From contig NC_090165.1 in NCBI RefSeq assembly GCF_017916325.1, positions 558,001-622,000 on the forward strand: 64,000 bases of DNA, given 5' to 3'. Positions 21,878 through 31,733 of this stretch are shown in pieces. The first letter of the stretch is position 1. Each line of letters starts with the position of its first letter. This DNA comes from Leishmania martiniquensis (taxonomy: Eukaryota > Euglenozoa > Kinetoplastea > Trypanosomatida > Trypanosomatidae). The notes beneath the pieces are model-generated. The model saw only the letters and a program-made list of their open reading frames with translations, searched no databases and was not told the origin of the DNA. The translations under genes were made by a program, and so were the position numbers.

Positions 21878-24799
21878 ATGGGAGCTCTTTTGTCTCGACA
21901 AGAGGAACTTTTCCTCCACCGGCGATGGCAGGAGTTGCTGGAAGCGGCTATGGAGGCAGACATGGCCGCACTTGCGGTCGACGCAACTGGTGGAGAAGGC
22001 GACGGCGGGGTAGACGGCAGCCAGCCGCGCGGCACGGGCGACACGGCGCCACAGCGAAAGTGGGCGGGGCGAGTCAAGACAGGGGGCTTCCACCTCTCCT
22101 TTCAGGAGTGGCAAGCCTTCCTGTCTGTGTTAGAGCCACATGGAGTAAAGTCCAACAGTGCCCCATCCGACCTATGCGCCGCCCTCTCCCCTGCGCAGCT
22201 GCACGTTCCTGCCGTGGCGCTTATGGTGCACCTGTGCGTGTGGTGGAGAGGAGCCATTTCTACCAACATTCTGAGCGAGCGCGTCGAGGGGCTCGTACGG
22301 CTGGTGGCTGAGGTGCAACACCCCAGCATACCCCGCACAGAGAGCACGCACTCGAGCAACGACGCCAGTACAGGTGCCAGTCGCCAAGGCAATGACGTTC
22401 GGGAGGATCCAAAGAGCACCCCACGCAGTCGGCGTGCAAGACTGGCGCGTTTTGTGAAGCAGCGTATCGTTGACCGTGCTAAGCGCGGCTCAGGCTCCGC
22501 TGCCGCTGCCGTGACTGCGGAAGATGAAGAGGAGCTGTCGCTGGACACATTCGCCGACATGGTGGATCTGACGCAGCAGCTACTGGACCAGGAAGGTGTG
22601 CAGAGCGCTCACACGACAGGTGTCGCTGGAGCCTCCTCCTCGCAGGGCATGCGCACCTTTGAACTATACGACGAGAGGATCAGCAACGCGGAGACGCTCA
22701 ATCAGCGTCCTGTCCTGGCGGTCGTCATGGTGCTGGTGCTCGCTGTGTACGCTAGCAAGATCAAAGCTTCTCCACACTTCGCCGAGCGCAGCGTCGTGCA
22801 CTTGGAGGCCCTTGAGAAGATGATGCTGCGCAGTTGTGATGGCAGTGGGAGTGGTACTGCTACGAGTGCCCTCCCCCGCCCGACAGCCTCCTCGTCGTCG
22901 ACACTGGCCACGCTTTGGCCCTTGACGGGTGAGCTTGAAGTAGCCCTTGTGCATCGCCAACACGAAGCCGAGGCTGCGCGGAGCTCCTCAAGTGAAGGCG
23001 AGGAACTTCGCTCTACACTTTGGCACATGCATGAGAATCGGGTATCGATTTTGCACGACGGCTCCGCCGCCAAAACTGCGTCGCCAAGCGAAAGGTGGGC
23101 CGCTGGGGCCTCTCAGTACGTTGGCCAGCGCCCAATCTGGGCTGCCCTGCGCTCTCATTTCTTGTCAGCTGGAGTCTTTGAGGCAGACAAGCCTACCGTG
23201 CTGGTGTTCTTTGGCCCATCCGGCTATGGCAAGTCGGAGTTGGCAAAAAGGGTGGCCAGTGTCCTGCACGGCATCACAATGTCAGAGCTTGAAGCGTCCG
23301 GCAAGATGGTGTACATCCACATGCCGTCTTTCTGCACGAAAGACAGCATTTATTCTCTCGTTGACCCGCCGGCCGCCCACGTTGGCAGCGGTATTCTCCT
23401 CTCCGCCCTGCAGAAGCACCCGGATGCTGTCGTCGTGCTGGACGAATTCGAGAAGAGTACGGCGGAGGCGATCAACAACCTGTGGCTGTCCGCCTTCCAA
23501 AAGAACGGCGTGCTGCGCTCACTGAAGGAAGCCAGCCGATCAGTCTCTACGGTGCGCGCGACGTTCATCCTCACATGCAACATCGCGGCAGAGGGCATTG
23601 CGGCCCGGGAAGGCCTCTACCTTAGCGCGTCCCCAGCAGATCAAGAGAAGATTCGGGCGCTCTTCCAGTCGCAATGCAAGAGCGTGTGCCAAGAAACCAT
23701 GGGGGACCCTTTCGTCAACCGTGTAGATTACTTCCTCCCTTTCATGCCCTACACACGCGCTGAGCGCCGGCAGTTTGTGTGCCTATTGTTAGAGCGGCTT
23801 TTGGCCAGCCAGGCTGAGAAGGGTCGCACCATCTACGCCACGCCGGGGTTTGTGGAGGCAATGGTAGAACGGCTCCACACCTTTCACGCTGCCACACTCG
23901 AGGAGGCTGTTCGAACGCAAGTTGTGCGGATGGCACACGAAGGGTGGACATCTGGTGTTCTCACAGTTGAACGGCGCGTCGCCATTGGCACTGTGGTGGT
24001 GCTGCTGCCGGCAACGACGTCGGAACTGATCAAGCACGTCACACCTGGTTCATCACCTCCAGCTTCACAGGCGCGTGGCGGCGCTCCCACCCGCTTGAAT
24101 GGCGACGACGGCGACGAACTTGCCGACGTGGGTGGTCGCTCACTTCTGGTCGAGGCGTGGGAGGCGTTGCCTGGCGGCTCGCAATCGCTGGCGCAGTGGG
24201 CGATACCCAGGGTAGAAGAGGATCGAGCACCTGAGACTGCAGATGCGGGCGACACATCGACCGCACCGAAAGCGATACAGGCGCCTTCGACGGGCTGGCG
24301 AAAGGCCAGCCCGTCTCCCAAGACAGCCTCCACGACGGTCATGCCGACACCCGCGTCAAGCAGTGCTATGCCGCATGGTGTGAGCACCCCGACTTTAGAG
24401 AAGCACAATGCGTACGAATATTGTACGGATACGCGTCGCATTGTGGAGCTGGAGAAGGAGCTGGACAGGACACGATCGCTTCTGAAGCAGCGTAACTTGG
24501 AGATCACGTCCCTGAAGGACAAGATTCTCCAGCTGCAGAAGGCGCTTGCGTTGATGTTCCTCTCGCTGCTGGGTTGTCTCTGCCTCGTGGCGCTGATCAT
24601 CGGGCTTAAGCTGACGCTGCTCTTCGCCTGTGCCATAGTGTGCTGTCTGGTGTTTGTGCTCGGCGTCCCTCTGTCGCTCCTGCTCAGCGCCGTGCGCGGA
24701 GCCTTCCAGTTGCTGGGCCCCTACAAAGCCGCTGGGCTGCTCCTTGTCATGCTTGCGTGGCTAGCGCGGGCATCTTGGTCGGCGGTATCCTGTTCCTAG
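21878..24799 (+). CDS. Membrane-tethered Clp-type AAA+ ATPase (973 aa)
   Basis: A single AAA+ module of the Clp/Hsp100 type sits in the middle of the protein. Walker A is GPSGYGKSE from residue 446, Walker B VVVLDEFEK with Asp522/Glu523, sensor 1 in FILTCN, and an arginine-finger-like FVNRVD with Arg615, which parallels the FLNRID box of ClpB/ClpX. The sensor-2 arginine of the usual GAR motif is replaced (AAT near residue 670). The N-terminal 400 residues are unique and largely disordered with some helical blocks. After the ATPase come a disordered linker (about 715-845), a leucine-zipper-like coiled coil (853-888), and three hydrophobic segments to the end (888-968). The protein begins MGALLSR, which fits an N-myristoylation site. 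Clp-type ATPases unfold or remodel proteins; a C-terminal membrane anchor on such a module is unusual. The substrate and compartment are unknown. ATG 21861, 17 nt upstream and out of frame, could act as an upstream start. Confidence 0.85.
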   Translation: MGALLSRQEELFLHRRWQELLEAAMEADMAALAVDATGGEGDGGVDGSQPRGTGDTAPQRKWAGRVKTGGFHLSFQEWQAFLSVLEPHGVKSNSAPSDLCAALSPAQLHVPAVALMVHLCVWWRGAISTNILSERVEGLVRLVAEVQHPSIPRTESTHSSNDASTGASRQGNDVREDPKSTPRSRRARLARFVKQRIVDRAKRGSGSAAAAVTAEDEEELSLDTFADMVDLTQQLLDQEGVQSAHTTGVAGASSSQGMRTFELYDERISNAETLNQRPVLAVVMVLVLAVYASKIKASPHFAERSVVHLEALEKMMLRSCDGSGSGTATSALPRPTASSSSTLATLWPLTGELEVALVHRQHEAEAARSSSSEGEELRSTLWHMHENRVSILHDGSAAKTASPSERWAAGASQYVGQRPIWAALRSHFLSAGVFEADKPTVLVFFGPSGYGKSELAKRVASVLHGITMSELEASGKMVYIHMPSFCTKDSIYSLVDPPAAHVGSGILLSALQKHPDAVVVLDEFEKSTAEAINNLWLSAFQKNGVLRSLKEASRSVSTVRATFILTCNIAAEGIAAREGLYLSASPADQEKIRALFQSQCKSVCQETMGDPFVNRVDYFLPFMPYTRAERRQFVCLLLERLLASQAEKGRTIYATPGFVEAMVERLHTFHAATLEEAVRTQVVRMAHEGWTSGVLTVERRVAIGTVVVLLPATTSELIKHVTPGSSPPASQARGGAPTRLNGDDGDELADVGGRSLLVEAWEALPGGSQSLAQWAIPRVEEDRAPETADAGDTSTAPKAIQAPSTGWRKASPSPKTASTTVMPTPASSSAMPHGVSTPTLEKHNAYEYCTDTRRIVELEKELDRTRSLLKQRNLEITSLKDKILQLQKALALMFLSLLGCLCLVALIIGLKLTLLFACAIVCCLVFVLGVPLSLLLSAVRGAFQLLGPYKAAGLLLVMLAWLARASWSAVSCS

Positions 24800-25427
24800 G
24801 GAGCCCATAGAGAAAGGGCCAGCGCCATCGAGTTGGAGGAACGGAGATGCCGCTACGCTCATCGGTGCTCGGAAGGTTTGGCCAAGGGCACAGATACACG
24901 CACCGCCAGCACTTGGAAGGAAAACAAATAGGGAGAAGGAGTACAGCAAGACGTGAACAACATCGTCGCCGGCAACTTCTTCCCCCCTTCTCTTCGGTCT
25001 CCTCGCCTTCTGCTCTACATGTTCGCCCCAGTGCAAGGGCACAAGGATGCCTGAGAAAGGCGAAGGGGAGGGGAGGGGGTAGGATGGCGTGCGCAGGGAA
25101 GCTGCCGTAGCGACAGAGCGGGCCACTGAATGGGTTCCCATGCCTCGGCAACCGCGCTCCTCTCTCTCTCCCCTCTGTTTCGCTCTTTGCCATCTTCGCG
25201 CAGCTTGTCCTTTCTGCTTCAACGCCAAGAGGAGCGTAGACGCCTACTTGTCGTCGCCACTCACCGGCTCACTTCGAAGCTTGACGCGCGTTTGCACTCG
25301 CGAGGCTCATTGCTCCGATCATCACACGGGGAACCGAGAGCGCCACCCCACTCGGACACGTGTGTGTAAAGAATTTCCTGTATTGGGCTCTCTCCCTCAC
25401 ACGCGCCACAAGAGCCACACGGCACAA
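24800..25427 (+). other. Gene-free stretch, 0.6 kb
   Basis: Spacer with CT-rich tracts at 24980-25010 and 25155-25185. The Rab28 frame is open back to 25089, but the added residues have no Rab-family counterpart. Confidence 0.6.
25411..25412 (+). promoter_or_regulatory. Candidate spliced-leader acceptor AG for Rab28
   Basis: The pyrimidine-rich tract at about 25374-25400 is followed by ACAAGAG; the first ATG after it is 25428. Position is good to a few bases. Confidence 0.45.
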
Positions 25428-26135
25428 ATGGAAAGCGGCAGCGATGCCTCCGACGGGGAGACGAAGCAGTTCAAGGTGGTTGTACTAGGCAACGGTGCTG
25501 TGGGCAAGACCTCCCTCATCCGGCACTTTTGCGACAGCGGCTTCACGAAGAGTTACAAGCAAACCATCGGAGTGGACTTCTACTCGCGCACGGTGCAGCT
25601 GCCGAGCAGCCACCCTCCCGTGACGCTGCAGCTGTGGGACATTGGCGGGCAGCAAATCGGCGGCAAAATGCTAGCCAACTACATCCACGGCAGCCACGCC
25701 GTATGCCTCGTCTACGACCTCACAAGTCTGAACTCCTTCAAGGATCTCAGCGACTGGAAGGAGTGCGTAGACAAGGTGTTTGCCGAGACACCGGCCGCGG
25801 ATCAGCCCAAGATGCTGCTGGTGGGGAACAAGGTGGATCTGCCTAATCGGCAGGTGACAGAAGAAAATCAAGCCGCCTTTAGCAAGAACTTGAGCATGCC
25901 ACACTGCACTGTGTCTGCAAAGTCTGGGGAGCGTGTGAACGCCATGTTCACACGCATCGCCGCAACGCTGGCGGGGGTGGATATGAAGCAACAGGATTTG
26001 GACTTGACAGATCGCGTCGCGGCGAGCGTGGTGAGTCGACCAGAGGAGCGGCAGGCGGCGCCGCGGGTACCAATTCTGCAGGCGACCAGCGTCTCGAAAG
26101 AAAAGCGAAAGAATGGCGACTGTGCCCTCATGTGA
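25428..26135 (+). CDS. RAB28: Rab28-like small GTPase
   Basis: A Ras-superfamily GTPase of 235 aa with all nucleotide-binding motifs: P-loop GNGAVGKT (21-28), switch I Thr46 in YKQTIGVDF, switch II WDIGGQ (70-75), NKVD (134-137) and SAK (163-165). The WDIGGQ in place of WDTAGQ, with QIGGKMLANYI after it, is diagnostic of Rab28, a divergent Rab. The glutamine of switch II is retained, so GTP hydrolysis should be normal. The C-terminus ends in CALM, a CaaX box, in line with the single-cysteine prenylation of Rab28 rather than the double-cysteine ends of most Rabs. Rab28 is linked to cilia in animals and worms and to endosome-lysosome traffic in T. brucei. ATG 25428 gives the normal family length. 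Confidence 0.93.
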   Translation: MESGSDASDGETKQFKVVVLGNGAVGKTSLIRHFCDSGFTKSYKQTIGVDFYSRTVQLPSSHPPVTLQLWDIGGQQIGGKMLANYIHGSHAVCLVYDLTSLNSFKDLSDWKECVDKVFAETPAADQPKMLLVGNKVDLPNRQVTEENQAAFSKNLSMPHCTVSAKSGERVNAMFTRIAATLAGVDMKQQDLDLTDRVAASVVSRPEERQAAPRVPILQATSVSKEKRKNGDCALM

Positions 26136-27543
26136 GTGGGGTGGGTGGGGGACGGCGGAGGAAGAAGCCGCTCGTCCTCATTTTACCTCTCCCGCAGTCG
26201 CCTTTGCCGCACCGCCTCATTCACGTACGCCTTTCGGCCACGCAGGCGGCTTGAGAGAGGACGTTTCCCTCTGCTGTGTGTGTGTGTGTGCGCTGTGTCG
26301 CCGATGACGCTCATACGTTTTTTTTTGTTCTCTTTTTTTTCCACCGGCTGCATGTACAACCTCGGTGACATCTCACAACAGAGGGGAGACATATCACAGC
26401 GCTAACACGAAAAGGCGAGTCCGGCGTAAAAGAAGGGAATGCCCAAAAGGTTGAGGGTGTTGTGTACTTTACGTTGCCTTTCTCTTCATACTATTTCCCG
26501 TTGGCGTCACTGAAGGACTCGGCCCCTCCCTCCCTCTCGCTACTATTGTTTCCCATGATCGTGGAGCTTGTGCATTATTTTTGTTGCTGGGGGTTGGTCT
26601 CCTTGCTTGGTTGCCTGTGTGTGTGCGTGTGTGCGAGGGAGGAGGGAGGGGCGCGTATGCTTGCGTCATTGTTGTCCTCAAAGTTGTGGTGATCAACGGT
26701 GAGTGTACTCGCGCTAGCCGACGCCGCCTTGGGGGGGGGAAGAGAAAGGGAAAGGGGGAGGCGGGATGCATGGGAAGTTGTCCATGTCGTCCCCGCTCAA
26801 GTGTGTGGATGGCCTGCACGTCAGTGTCGAAAGATGTTCAGTTCACCCATGTGCAATGTACCAGACAGAGCACAGGCGGAGGCATGTGTACACTAGTTAA
26901 GAGAAAAAACATGAGGGCACCCATCGATCGGTCGTCCGTCTGCGGCGATCACGAACCCTTCCTCTTCCACCTTCGCATGCCGCCAACCAAGAACAAAGAG
27001 CGGCCATAGTGATGCAAGAGACGGGGAGGTGGCCTACGAAAGCGATGCGATCGCCTCCGCCCACAGTATTTCACTTGTATATAGACAGAGGGGGGAGGGG
27101 AGGTAGCGTGTTGCATAGCGGCCCGGGGGGGCATGTCAGCGTTACAGCTGCACGAGTACTCTCGCCCTTCTTTCTCAGTGCGTTTTTTCTTTTTTGTTTT
27201 CGGAAGCTCCCATCTGCTGCACCGGATCCATTCACCGCATTCCCAGTGCCCATGCAATGAGGAGAGAGAAGAGTCCGAGAGCAGCCCACGCCTTGTCGCA
27301 CCGCTAGAGAAACAATTCAGTCACGCTACTCCTTTGCGGAGGAGTGTCCTCAGAGAGGGATCCGCTCCCTCTTTGCACGTATATGCGCCTTACTTCACAT
27401 TCCTTCGGGAGCTCGGGCGAGCGAGCCTCGCTTCAGCGCGCCAACCGGGTTGGGTAGCGGGGTCCTTCTCGTCACGCAGCTTCATACCCACATCCGTCAA
27501 GAGAGTCGCCCACACGCGCTGACGCGCACCCCCCCTGTCTTTG
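26136..27543 (+). other. Gene-free stretch, 1.4 kb
   Basis: Contains T-rich tracts (26320-26345), (TG)n runs (26276-26290, 26620-26635), a poly-G run (26732-26740) and CT-rich sections. No supported gene. Confidence 0.6.
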
Positions 27544-28449
27544 ATGATGAAGACTCTAGATCAGTGGCTCGAGGACAGCTCGTCCGAGGACGATGTAGAC
27601 CAGCTACAACAACTCGTCGTCAGCGGCGGCGGCGATCCGCCCAGCACCTCAGATGGCAGCTGCTCCACCGCGTCACGCGTCATCAGCGCCTCGCGCAACA
27701 GCGGCGGCACTGCATCCGTGGCCGGAAGTCCCGTCTCGGCGCATACACCGACTGCGCTGCGTCCAGTGAGCCACCCGCCCGGCAGCCTTTACAGAAGGCA
27801 AGAGGAAACCCGCGACAAGATGATGCGTCTACTCGGCGGGGATGCCGTTGCCAAGGCCACGTCTTCGGCATCGTCCATCGCGTCACCCCAAAGCCCCGCG
27901 TGGCCCATAGCTGCAGCGCCGGACCGCAGTCACTTTCCGTTTGGTGGAACGCCGGCCTCCGCTCATCCTGTGTCGCAGTCCGCGTCGATGCCGACTGCGC
28001 TGGCTCGGCCGCTTTCAGCGGCCGCCCAAATGGACACGGCGATCAACTCTGGTCAGCTGACGGAGACCGAGAAGACTACGCAGGGGCTCAACAACGACGC
28101 CGCCTACGAGGCGGTAGAGGTGATGGTGGTCGACCGCGGCACTCAGACCGTGTCGACAGTGGGAACGCAGACAGATCCATTGCCCATGCCCTTCGGCGCT
28201 TACTATCCGGGACCCTTCGCTCCGTCGCCGTGCACTGGTGCTGGTCTGTGCAGGAGGTGGATGACACCAAGCCTACCACTACCGAGCTACGGCGTTGGCG
28301 TCGACAACCAGTCGCTTCGGCCGCACTACCATGACTACGAGCAGCAGGAGGCGGCGGAAGCGGCCAAGCTGCGCGGTGAGCTCGAGATGATTCAGAACAC
28401 CATTGACATGCTAATCGCCCGTTACAATCTCCCGCCGCCGCCCATGTAG
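27544..28449 (+). CDS. Hypothetical protein with tandem TQT (LC8-type) motifs (301 aa)
   Basis: Family not recognised. Mostly disordered, rich in Ser, Ala, Thr and Pro, with an acidic N-terminus (SSSEDD). Two short motifs stand out: GTQTV at residues 199-203 and GTQTD at 207-211, eight residues apart. TQT preceded by a small or basic residue is the classic recognition sequence of the dynein light chain LC8/DYNLL, and pairs of such motifs at this spacing bind LC8 dimers in series. The C-terminal 45 residues form a short predicted helix or coiled coil (YEQQEAAEAAKLRGELEMI) ending in a Pro-rich tail, which could provide dimerisation. The first codon pair is ATG ATG at 27544; the TTG before it is not used. 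Partner and place are inference; the nucleotide-level coding signal is clear. Confidence 0.75.
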   Translation: MMKTLDQWLEDSSSEDDVDQLQQLVVSGGGDPPSTSDGSCSTASRVISASRNSGGTASVAGSPVSAHTPTALRPVSHPPGSLYRRQEETRDKMMRLLGGDAVAKATSSASSIASPQSPAWPIAAAPDRSHFPFGGTPASAHPVSQSASMPTALARPLSAAAQMDTAINSGQLTETEKTTQGLNNDAAYEAVEVMVVDRGTQTVSTVGTQTDPLPMPFGAYYPGPFAPSPCTGAGLCRRWMTPSLPLPSYGVGVDNQSLRPHYHDYEQQEAAEAAKLRGELEMIQNTIDMLIARYNLPPPPM

Positions 28450-29017
28450 CGCGGCGTGCGGGTCGGTATCGCTGTTTTGTGTTTCGCTCTCCACTGCCTT
28501 TCTCGTGCGGTAGCGTACTCTGCCGCCATGACCGCTTTCTAATCCAGGGACGCTCGAAGGGGCGCTTGGCTTTGAGTTTCTTCGCCAACCATGCCGCACA
28601 GGGTGCATGCTCATCGTTTTTTTATCTGGCACACGCGCGGAGAGATGTACCGCGGCACCTCCTCTACCGCACGGTGGCCATTGGCGTGTGGAAGACTCAT
28701 GTGCAGTCGCGGCAACAAGCACCCCAGTGTGAGGCTGCGAGCCTACTGACCTTTACTCTCGCCTCTTTCCCTTTGCTGCCCTCGCAGCCTTGGTGCCTCA
28801 ACTCAGCAGAGAGTGCTCGCAAGCTCCTCCCGTCGTTGCCGTTGTTCGACGCACTCCCTTCCCCTCCTCCCTCCATACACTGAGTGGGAAAATATAAGCA
28901 GCAGCCCATTGCCGTGCCTGCCTGTAGATACGTTCGCACCTTTTTTTTTTTGCGATTGTGTGTGCGCGTGTGTGCTTCATCCCCCCCGCCTCTGGCACGC
29001 GCTCACGTGGAGGAAAC
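28450..29017 (+). other. Gene-free stretch, 0.57 kb
   Basis: Short spacer with CT-rich tracts at 28745-28790 and 28850-28880, a T10 run at 28941-28951 and a poly-C run at 28981-28988. No gene. Confidence 0.6.
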
Positions 29018-30184
29018 ATGTTCTCTGCGAAATACTACGACGATCCCTTTGGAGACGACGACAATGATATCTGTTACGCCGAAATTGTGTCGGAAGGTGA
29101 CGACAGTGGCGTGGCTGTCGATGCTCGGTCGCGCTGCCCGTTCCCTCCACCCACTACTGCCCTCAGCCCGGCGTGGCGTTGCACCGGCGAAACGTTGAAG
29201 AGTGGATGTGGGGACAGCATGGAAATCCCCCTCTCCACAGCGCATGGCTCGTGGCGCGGCAGCGATCAAGCGAACAACGTGGACTACGAGTCGTACATTG
29301 AGCTGCTCCGCACTCAATTGAAGACGGCCAACGCCGACAACAACCGACTGACGGTCGCGCAGACAAAACTAGAGTCCCGCGTGCGCACCCTGTTGTTCGA
29401 AAAAGAGAAGGCTGAGCAGCAGCTGCAGCAAGAGAAGGAGCGCAACTGCGCCTTGGCGGAAAGGGTGTCAACGTTAGAGGAGGAACTGGAGCTGATGGCA
29501 CGCGTCAGCTCGGCAGCACACCAGCGCGGTGCCACGTCGGTAGCGACGAGCAGCCTTCACGTTTCTACAACTCCTGACGCCCCGCGTGCTGTAGCGCCAT
29601 GTGCACCGCGGCGCGACCCCAACGCCCCCCTGCAGCAGTTCACGGCACCCGACACACCCTTTGAGCGTTCTCATAGCCTCGAACTGAGCCGCTCAGCGGC
29701 GCGGCATGCACCGCCAGTGGACGGAAACCGCAGTCTCCGTGCCCGGGAGCAGCTGCACTATGCGCAAGCAGGCTACGCTGCGTCTTCCGGCAGCTTGTAT
29801 GGACGACAGACTGAGTCTGTGACAACGGCGCTACTGCACAGAGAGCACGCAGGCTACGAGCCACTCGGCGCGGCACCAACTCCAAACCCACAGATGCTAC
29901 GCACTCAGCGGCGGGCCGTCGCAGCGCAAGAAGCCATTGCAGTCCAGCAGCAGGCTCGGAAGGAGCAGGCGGTCGTGGTGCGGCAGCTAGAGGCGCAACT
30001 ACTTGAACACAATCAGCATCGTGACGAACTGACGAAGCAGCTTGAGCGTCTAGAGCGCGTACGCACCCGCACGGTAGCGGATCGCAAAAAGAAAGCGGCG
30101 ATCGAGCGTGACCTTGAAGAGGAAGAGAAGGTGATTGGCCAAATCCGCCTCGAGATGCGCTCGTACGCCTCGCTGCTGCGCTAG
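29018..30184 (+). CDS. Hypothetical coiled-coil protein (388 aa)
   Basis: Family not recognised. ATG 29018 is chosen since the upstream in-frame part is TG-rich UTR. The N-terminus is acidic (YYDDPFGDDDND). A long coiled coil covers about residues 90-168 with regular heptads (KEKAEQQLQQEKERN), a disordered linker rich in Ala, Pro and His follows (170-300), and a second coiled coil runs from about 305 to the end, including KQLERLERVRTRTV and ERDLEEEEKV. No membrane segment or enzyme motif. Like its upstream neighbour with TQT motifs it has the texture of a cytoskeletal or basal-body protein; that is inference. Confidence 0.75.
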   Translation: MFSAKYYDDPFGDDDNDICYAEIVSEGDDSGVAVDARSRCPFPPPTTALSPAWRCTGETLKSGCGDSMEIPLSTAHGSWRGSDQANNVDYESYIELLRTQLKTANADNNRLTVAQTKLESRVRTLLFEKEKAEQQLQQEKERNCALAERVSTLEEELELMARVSSAAHQRGATSVATSSLHVSTTPDAPRAVAPCAPRRDPNAPLQQFTAPDTPFERSHSLELSRSAARHAPPVDGNRSLRAREQLHYAQAGYAASSGSLYGRQTESVTTALLHREHAGYEPLGAAPTPNPQMLRTQRRAVAAQEAIAVQQQARKEQAVVVRQLEAQLLEHNQHRDELTKQLERLERVRTRTVADRKKKAAIERDLEEEEKVIGQIRLEMRSYASLLR

Positions 30185-30776
30185 CGGCCGATAGGATGGG
30201 ATACCGCTGGAAACATCGAAGCACCAAGAGCAACGTAGCCTATGAACAGCGCCGTGCGTGCGCCTTGTAAAAACTGACACCCCGGCCCTCCCATGATTCT
30301 CGCCCTCCCGTTATCCACTTTGAGGCGCTGCCGACCGGCCTCCCCCCCCCGAGCAAGCGAAAAGACTTGGGGGGTTTGGCCCGCCGGGTTCCCGGCCCCT
30401 TCTTCCCCCCCCCCCCCATGGGCCCCGGCCGTCCGCCGGGGGGCAGCGCCCTCCCCCCGGCCCCACCGACCGCCTCCCCGGCGACGCCAAGGCCCCACGC
30501 GCGGCTGGGGCGCCCGCAAGGCGCGAACAGGCCGGCGGCCGCATAGCGCCCCGCAGTGGCGCGAGAGGCACCGGCCGAAGGCGACGCGCCCCGCCGCCTC
30601 CCCACAAGCGCCGGGCTTTGCGCAAACCATCTCTGCCTCTCTTTCCCCTCTTTTCACTTAACCTCCGCCCCTTGCATCGGTCTCTTCACAGCGCGAGTTG
30701 ACCGCTAATGCTCTAGGTATATCATTTCCTCCGCATACCTCGGTACAACCACCCTGCCTTTTCCTCTACGCACGGA
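30185..30776 (+). other. Short spacer with an extremely GC-rich block
   Basis: Positions about 30290-30610 are made almost wholly of G and C, with runs such as nine C (30340-30348) and thirteen C (30405-30417). No other spacer of the window looks like this. After 30640 a normal CT-tract and AT-richer sequence resume. Open frames here on the minus strand (up to 158 codons) exist because stop codons are rare in such composition. It may be real or an assembly/base-calling problem. Confidence 0.7.
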
Positions 30777-31733
30777 ATGCAACGTGCAGCCATGAGTGTA
30801 GCTAAGGATGCTGCCCCGAGAAAAAGGCTCCATTCGAAGCCAAGAAGCAGTAGCAAGGACACCAACAATACGTCAGAGGAGGCTGCGAAACGCAGTCGCC
30901 CAACGGCTTTGCACGTCTCCTTTCGAGATGACATGCAAACGGTGAATATTCCTGGCGACCAGGAAAGTCCATCTGATGTTTGGACAGTATACTCTCAGGT
31001 AGCGTACAGAACGAAGAGGGAGCAGCGCTTTCTCAAGCGCTCTTTGCAATCGCGCATACATGAGACTCTAGGTAATTGTGCCACCTTGTTCCCGCTGATA
31101 AACAGCAGCCAAGGCGGTCAGCGGAGTGCATCTATTAGTTACACTGGGAAGCAGATAGACGGGTCGCTCGTGACCATCCTAGAGGCGCAGGGCTACGGAA
31201 AAAACATCGCAGCATGCGCCATGTACGCGCTCTCCGTGTGGCCCTCCCTCCCTATTAAGCAGCGACCCCCTATGTATCCAAAGGTACAGAGATCATTCGA
31301 GGCGTTACAGGCCGGCACACGTCTCTATGTCTTCAACGAGAAGCCCAACTCCCCACTGCGGTGTGGCACAGCGCTGCGTCTCTTGCACAGCGTCGATGGA
31401 GATGAGGCCAGTGTTGCCATTTTCAACTCTGCGGAGGCCACGGTCATCGACGGGTACATCCCACTCTCCTTTGTTGTATCCCTTTCTTTCGGCTTGGAGC
31501 CAGTTGAGCGGGAGCGCCACTTGAAGGCGAACGGTAAAATCACATGCAACGACGGCAACAGGAAGATGGAGGAGTCAGGTACTCGAGCTTTTACGCTCCA
31601 CTGTGCTGCGCCGGAGAGGTTCTACGTTACCTTTATCGCAGCGACACAGGAAGATTTCGACATGTGGACTCGTGTCATTGATTATTTTGTTTTGCTCAAC
31701 TCCTGCTGCAGAACCTACATTCAGACCCACTAG
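30777..31733 (+). CDS. Hypothetical protein with PH-like C-terminal region (318 aa)
   Basis: Family not recognised. The basic Ser/Lys-rich N-terminus (1-45) is followed by a globular part. The C-terminal 115 residues run through strands such as GTRLYVF, ATVIDGYIPLSFV and AFTLHC, then FYVTFIAAT and a last helix DFDMWTRVIDYFVLL, with a Trp placed as in pleckstrin-homology domains. Some trypanosomatid kinesins and cytoskeletal proteins carry such PH-like domains, which bind lipids or proteins. No motor or kinase motif is present. The gene is clearly less GC-rich at third positions than its upstream neighbours and lies in an AT-richer island. ATG 30777 is the first of two close in-frame ATGs (the other at 30792). 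The PH assignment is tentative. Confidence 0.65.
   Translation: MQRAAMSVAKDAAPRKRLHSKPRSSSKDTNNTSEEAAKRSRPTALHVSFRDDMQTVNIPGDQESPSDVWTVYSQVAYRTKREQRFLKRSLQSRIHETLGNCATLFPLINSSQGGQRSASISYTGKQIDGSLVTILEAQGYGKNIAACAMYALSVWPSLPIKQRPPMYPKVQRSFEALQAGTRLYVFNEKPNSPLRCGTALRLLHSVDGDEASVAIFNSAEATVIDGYIPLSFVVSLSFGLEPVERERHLKANGKITCNDGNRKMEESGTRAFTLHCAAPERFYVTFIAATQEDFDMWTRVIDYFVLLNSCCRTYIQTH

Noticed and set aside
30181..30657. Minus-strand frames in the GC-rich block
   Set aside because: Gly/Arg/Pro/Ala-only text caused by composition; no start context and no domain.
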